Origin: an uncultured Ruminococcus sp.
GTDB taxonomy: Bacteria; Bacillota; Clostridia; Oscillospirales; Ruminococcaceae
DNA: 9,088 bases
NCBI GenBank assembly: GCA_902772615.1
Contig: CACYBC010000109.1
Coordinates: forward strand, 1-9,088
Direction of reading: 5' to 3'
In this document: positions 7,382 through 9,088 of the stretch, piece by piece
Layout: each line of letters starts with the position of its first letter
Position numbering within the stretch: the first letter of the stretch is position 1
Notes under the pieces: generated by a model
The model's input: the letters and a program-made list of their open reading frames with translations, nothing else
Told to the model about the DNA's origin: nothing
Databases searched by the model: none
Translations under genes and position numbers: made by a program

Positions 7382-8017
7382 TTATTTTTCCTCCAGATGT
7401 TTGTTGAAGAGACGTACTTCGCCGTTTACGTATGTGTAGAGGGATACCTTGTTATCGTAATTCATCGCGTTCCAGACCTCTTCGGGTTCCGGCATGTCGA
7501 TCTCGATGGGCTCGCCTTCAAAGCTGGGCAGAGGATTTCCGTCGCCCTTGTAGGTGCTGATGAAATAGCCCTTTCCCTCGTCGCAGCCCTCGTAGTCGTA
7601 GTAGCAGCGCAGACAGCGGCCGCCGACCTTCTTCAAAACCGAGAGAGAGAAGCTGCCGTCCTTGTTGAGTATGGCGGAGATCCTGGGAGTCCAGTTGGGA
7701 TCGTCGGGCTCGTACTCGCGGGTGGAGAGCGCCTTGCGGAAGTCGCCCATCTCCACGATGGTGTCTGTCTGATCTCCGTTGGTTACGACGAGGCTGTCCT
7801 CGGTCTGTCTTACCGGATGATAGATGATGAGGCTGGGATCGGTCACCTTGGAGGGATCGAACGCCTCTGTGCGGATCCCGTCATCGGTCAGGGAGAAGAT
7901 GCGGTTGCGGCTGTTCTCGCTGCGTCCCATGATGAAGTAATAGACGCGGTCCTTGCCGACGGCTATTCCTCTTCCGGGGTAGCTGTTGTTTCTCAGCAGT
8001 TCCAGAAAATCGGTCAT
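7382..8017 (-). CDS. purO: PurO-type IMP cyclohydrolase
   Basis: Closes the FAICAR ring to IMP, the last step of purine synthesis, supplying the activity missing from the standalone transformylase encoded immediately downstream. At 211 residues it matches the archaeal PurO family in length and is unrelated to the PurH cyclohydrolase domain. Seen motifs are NSYPGRGIAVG (11-21), the Arg/Ser/Asn-rich GRSENSRNR (31-39), EPDDPNWTPRIS (103-114) and GKGYFISTYKGDGNPLPSFEGEP (148-170, quoted in parts: GKGYFISTY, then GDGNPLPSFEGEP), the last being a typical conserved block of this family. AAGGAG seven bases before the ATG fixes the start; an earlier ATG closer to the Shine-Dalgarno is out of frame and ends after two codons. 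It is the first full-size gene of a minus-strand unit with the transformylase and pepF. Product assignment comes from family resemblance and context; enzyme activity is inferred. Confidence 0.9.
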   Translation of the reverse strand: MTDFLELLRNNSYPGRGIAVGKDRVYYFIMGRSENSRNRIFSLTDDGIRTEAFDPSKVTDPSLIIYHPVRQTEDSLVVTNGDQTDTIVEMGDFRKALSTREYEPDDPNWTPRISAILNKDGSFSLSVLKKVGGRCLRCYYDYEGCDEGKGYFISTYKGDGNPLPSFEGEPIEIDMPEPEEVWNAMNYDNKVSLYTYVNGEVRLFNKHLEEK

Positions 8018-8093
8018 TTCATTGCTCCTTCTTTATAGTGATTGTTTTACTGACGCAAATAAAATACCCGGGCGCCAGCGTTGTCATACGCCT

Positions 8094-8210
8094 TCAGGTC
8101 CGGGCAGAATACGGTATTGAATTGTCCGAAGAGCAGTCCACGATCGAGCGGTAAGCTGCGATGATGAACTGAGAGGAGCAGGTGTTCACGGTATAGACAG
8201 ATACAGGCAT
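8094..8210 (-). CDS. Small ORF of 38 codons ahead of purO; unknown, possibly a leader peptide or frame-disrupted small gene
   Basis: I do not recognise this protein. It begins MPVSVYTVNTCSSQFIIAAY and ends SART, with cysteines at 11 and 26. Its signals are better than those of most genes here: AAGGAGG with about eight bases to the ATG, starting only about 20 bases after the predicted transcription start. Codons (ATC, GTG, GAC, TAC, TTC, CGC) resemble the neighbours. The frame one base back is also open across the ORF and reads on past its TGA to 8047 (beginning GLLFGQFNTVFCPDLKAY, ending VFYLRQ). The two halves together would give a protein of about 54 residues ending some 29 bases before purO. 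This could be a recent one-base deletion, a sequencing error, ribosomal frameshifting (no clear slippery heptamer is seen), or a true 38-residue peptide. No run of regulatory codons typical of attenuation is present. Confidence 0.45.
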   Translation of the reverse strand: MPVSVYTVNTCSSQFIIAAYRSIVDCSSDNSIPYSART

Positions 8211-8236
8211 TCTGCAGCCCTCCTTCGGCCTATTAA

Positions 8237-8266
8237 ATTATAGTTTCAGCGGCTCGGACGTGTCTA
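8237..8266 (-). promoter_or_regulatory. Strong sigma-70-type promoter of the purO unit
   Basis: On the minus strand TAGACA (8261-8266, five of six) and a perfect TATAAT (8237-8242) are separated by 18 bases, the best promoter match in the window. Transcription would start near 8230, just before the AAGGAGG of the small ORF. An inverted repeat TGTCT (8261-8265) / AGACA (8277-8281) overlaps the -35 box and could be an operator. I find no CCGAACA-type PurR box. Confidence 0.75.
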
Positions 8267-8339
8267 TTGACGAAACAGACAGATAAAAAGAAGCCTCTAA
8301 AATGAGTTTGGTAATCTTTACATATTTCTTCTGAAAGGA

Positions 8340-8367
8340 CAGGACTGAAGAAAAGTCTTCAGTCCTG
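8340..8367 (-). terminator. Hairpin terminator after the small membrane-protein pair
   Basis: A perfect 12-bp inverted repeat (CAGGACTGAAGA / TCTTCAGTCCTG) with a 4-base loop lies 6 bases after the stop of the minus-strand membrane-protein gene. On the minus strand it is followed by TCCTTTC, only a modest T-run, so termination may be incomplete and some read-through into purO is possible. Confidence 0.75.
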
Positions 8368-8373
8368 CTGAGG

Positions 8374-8628
8374 TCATGCTTTCTGTTTTTCGGTCTCCCA
8401 AAGCTCATCTATGGATTTGAGGGAATCGGGGAACAGATAGACGGAAGTACCGCGGTATATGTCTCCTTCATCGGTAAATCGGTTCCATACGACGATCTTG
8501 TACGCCAGCGCTCCGTATTCAGCCGTGCCTCCGTCCTTGTATCTGAGGAATCGGAAAGGCACCAGCAGCACCGCAATTATCACGATGGATACGGCTATCA
8601 GTATCTTCCTACTTCTTTTCGGTTTCAT
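8374..8628 (-). CDS. Small single-pass membrane protein with YKDGGT motif, function unknown
   Basis: An 84-residue protein of unknown function. A basic start (MKPKRSRK) precedes one hydrophobic segment (about residues 9-28), giving an N-in anchor or uncleaved signal with the rest probably outside the membrane. The outer part holds RYKDGGTAEYGALAYKIVVW (29-48), a pattern I have seen in short hypothetical proteins of Clostridia, then a hydrophilic end. I cannot attach a role to that pattern. The start codon lies inside the upstream gene, overlapping it by 20 bases, so the two are probably translationally coupled; a purine-rich GGAGAAGAG stretch upstream is a poorly placed ribosome binding site. 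A terminator follows closely. An alternative is that it is a lipoprotein-like secreted protein, but no lipobox cysteine is present. Confidence 0.75.
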   Translation of the reverse strand: MKPKRSRKILIAVSIVIIAVLLVPFRFLRYKDGGTAEYGALAYKIVVWNRFTDEGDIYRGTSVYLFPDSLKSIDELWETEKQKA

Positions 8629-8839
8629 CTGCCTGCTCTTCTCCGTTCTTCTTGACTGGCCAGTCGCGCCTCAGATATGTCACATATCCGCAGATCACCG
8701 CGACTGCAAGAGGGAAGACCAGTCCGTCCATGATGTCGAATCCGTCCTTATACATTCCCTGGAAATAGCGCAGGGCATTCCAGATCACGAGGAACAGTAT
8801 CACGAATACAGCGAAAGCCACGTATTTGTTCTTAATCAT
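8609..8839 (-). CDS. Small two-helix membrane protein, function unknown
   Basis: A 76-residue protein of unknown function. Two hydrophobic stretches are visible, residues about 6-24 (YVAFAVFVILFLVIWNAL) and about 39-56 (GLVFPLAVAVICGYVTYL), joined by a short loop with KDGFDIMDG, followed by a strongly charged tail rich in Lys and Glu (62-76). The charge pattern favours both ends in the cytoplasm. GAGG eight bases before the ATG supports the start. It is the first gene of a pair, with the YKDGGT protein overlapping its last 20 bases in another frame. The pair has no visible link to the purine genes downstream. Such small paired membrane proteins may act as a complex, but nothing here names a partner or function. 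Confidence 0.75.
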   Translation of the reverse strand: MIKNKYVAFAVFVILFLVIWNALRYFQGMYKDGFDIMDGLVFPLAVAVICGYVTYLRRDWPVKKNGEEQADETEKK

Positions 8840-8884
8840 TGAATTAACCTCGAACTGATGTTATTATTCTTCTTCAACGATTCA

Positions 8885-8913
8885 ATGTTAGCACACGGCG
8901 TTGCCTCAGGAAA
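8885..8913 (-). promoter_or_regulatory. Weak candidate promoter of the membrane-protein pair
   Basis: On the minus strand an extended -10 (TGC-TAACAT, core 8885-8890) has a poor -35 (TTTCCT, 8908-8913) 17 bases upstream. The extended TG could compensate. It lies in the 84-base gap shared with the divergent NUDIX gene; I see no convincing promoter for that gene. Confidence 0.3.
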
Positions 8914-8923
8914 GTGACAGGAC

Positions 8924-9088
8924 ATGCGTTACATCTCAATAAAAGGTAAAAACTACAGCGGAAGCTATGACCGCACCAGGACCGCCTGCAGAGCAGTAGT
9001 CCTGCGCGGCGGAAAACTGCTCATGTCCTACGACGCGCGGGATGACATCTGGATGCTCCCGGGAGGCGGCATTGAGGAGGATGAGGAA
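8924..9088 (+). CDS. NUDIX hydrolase, N-terminal part (cut by window edge)
   Basis: The first 55 codons of a NUDIX-fold protein; the rest lies beyond the window. NUDIX enzymes hydrolyse a nucleoside diphosphate linked to another group, for example oxidised nucleotides or ADP-ribose. The opening strand pattern TACRAVVLRGGKLLMSY (20-36) and WMLPGGGIEEDEE (43-55) match the fold's start and the beginning of the NUDIX box (Gx5Ex7REUXEExGU), whose catalytic REUxEE lies outside. The start chosen is ATG at 8924. Its ribosome binding site is poor: AGGA almost touches the ATG and another AGGA is about a dozen bases upstream. It diverges from the membrane-protein pair. Substrate cannot be told from this portion. 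Confidence 0.85.
   Translation, partial: MRYISIKGKNYSGSYDRTRTACRAVVLRGGKLLMSYDARDDIWMLPGGGIEEDEE

Larger units (their letters stand above)
8018..8373 (-). other. Intergenic region ahead of purO: promoter, small ORF and upstream terminator
   Basis: This 356-base gap holds, in minus-strand order, the terminator of the membrane-protein pair (8340-8367), an unremarkable AT-rich stretch (8268-8339), a strong promoter (8237-8266) and a leader of about 210 bases before purO. The leader starts with a well-signalled 38-codon ORF (8094-8210). The frame one base back stays open through the same stretch and continues to a TAA at 8047-8049 with codons typical of the neighbours. A short palindrome, AATACGGTATT, lies at 8108-8118. 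I looked for a ZTP (pfl) riboswitch, which often controls AICAR transformylase genes, and did not find its conserved GUGACUGGCG-type core, although CGCCCGGGTA at 8063-8072 on the minus strand faintly recalls the 3' block. Confidence 0.6.

Noticed and set aside
6206..8038. A 610-codon open frame on the plus strand opposite purO and the AICAR transformylase
   Set aside because: It is the mirror of two well-identified genes in GC-rich third-position sequence. Its translation is a monotonous Val/Leu/Asp/Gly-rich string with no domain, and it lacks a ribosome binding site.
8063..8092. A possible ZTP riboswitch 3' block (CGCCCGGGTA) ahead of purO
   Set aside because: The conserved 5' core of the ZTP motif is not present upstream and the 3' block is only a partial match. 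I keep the leader as a point of interest but do not call a riboswitch.

Overview
The window looks like an ordinary chromosomal stretch of an anaerobic Firmicute, most probably a member of the Clostridia. The evidence is the gene families: a monofunctional formate-tetrahydrofolate ligase (fhs), a PepF-type oligoendopeptidase, a PatB/MalY C-S lyase, a flavodoxin next to a NifX-like protein with a His/Cys-rich tail, and a purine end-pathway split into a standalone AICAR transformylase plus a PurO-type IMP cyclohydrolase. Shine-Dalgarno sites are mostly strong (AGGAGG, AAGGAG, GGAGG), and codons are rich in C and G at third positions. I see no tRNA, rRNA, CRISPR array, insertion sequence, phage gene or integration site. 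The genus cannot be named from sequence reading alone.

Layout, left to right. (1) 1-1432, minus strand: a patB-like aminotransferase-fold lyase with its own upstream region and a perfect-stem terminator after it. (2) 1381-3246, minus strand: fhs with its own terminator and an AT-rich upstream region. (3) 3285-4345, plus strand: a two-gene unit of a flavodoxin and a NifX/NifB-domain protein. It has a possible promoter and a 16-bp palindrome just downstream of the predicted start of transcription, and it ends at a 35-bp palindrome that serves both converging transcripts. (4) 8266 down to 4367, minus strand: a promoter close to consensus, then a small ORF with an excellent ribosome binding site, then purO, the AICAR transformylase (ATG directly abutting the purO stop) and pepF 24 bases further on. 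(5) 8340-8839, minus strand: two overlapping genes for small membrane proteins, followed by a hairpin terminator. (6) 8924-9088, plus strand: the start of a NUDIX hydrolase cut by the window edge.

Functional links. Fhs makes 10-formyl-tetrahydrofolate from formate, the one-carbon donor that AICAR transformylase uses to make FAICAR; the PurO-like protein then closes the ring to IMP. The window therefore holds formate activation and the last two steps of purine synthesis, although fhs is a separate transcription unit. PepF appears to be a co-transcribed passenger. The flavodoxin/NifX-like pair points to redox-linked handling of metal or an Fe-S cluster, but its client is unknown.

No clearly new defence or mobile system is visible. 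The points most worth a second look are the small possibly frame-disrupted ORF ahead of purO, the flavodoxin/His-Cys-tail pair with its palindrome, and a motif with the same spacing upstream of both fhs and patB.
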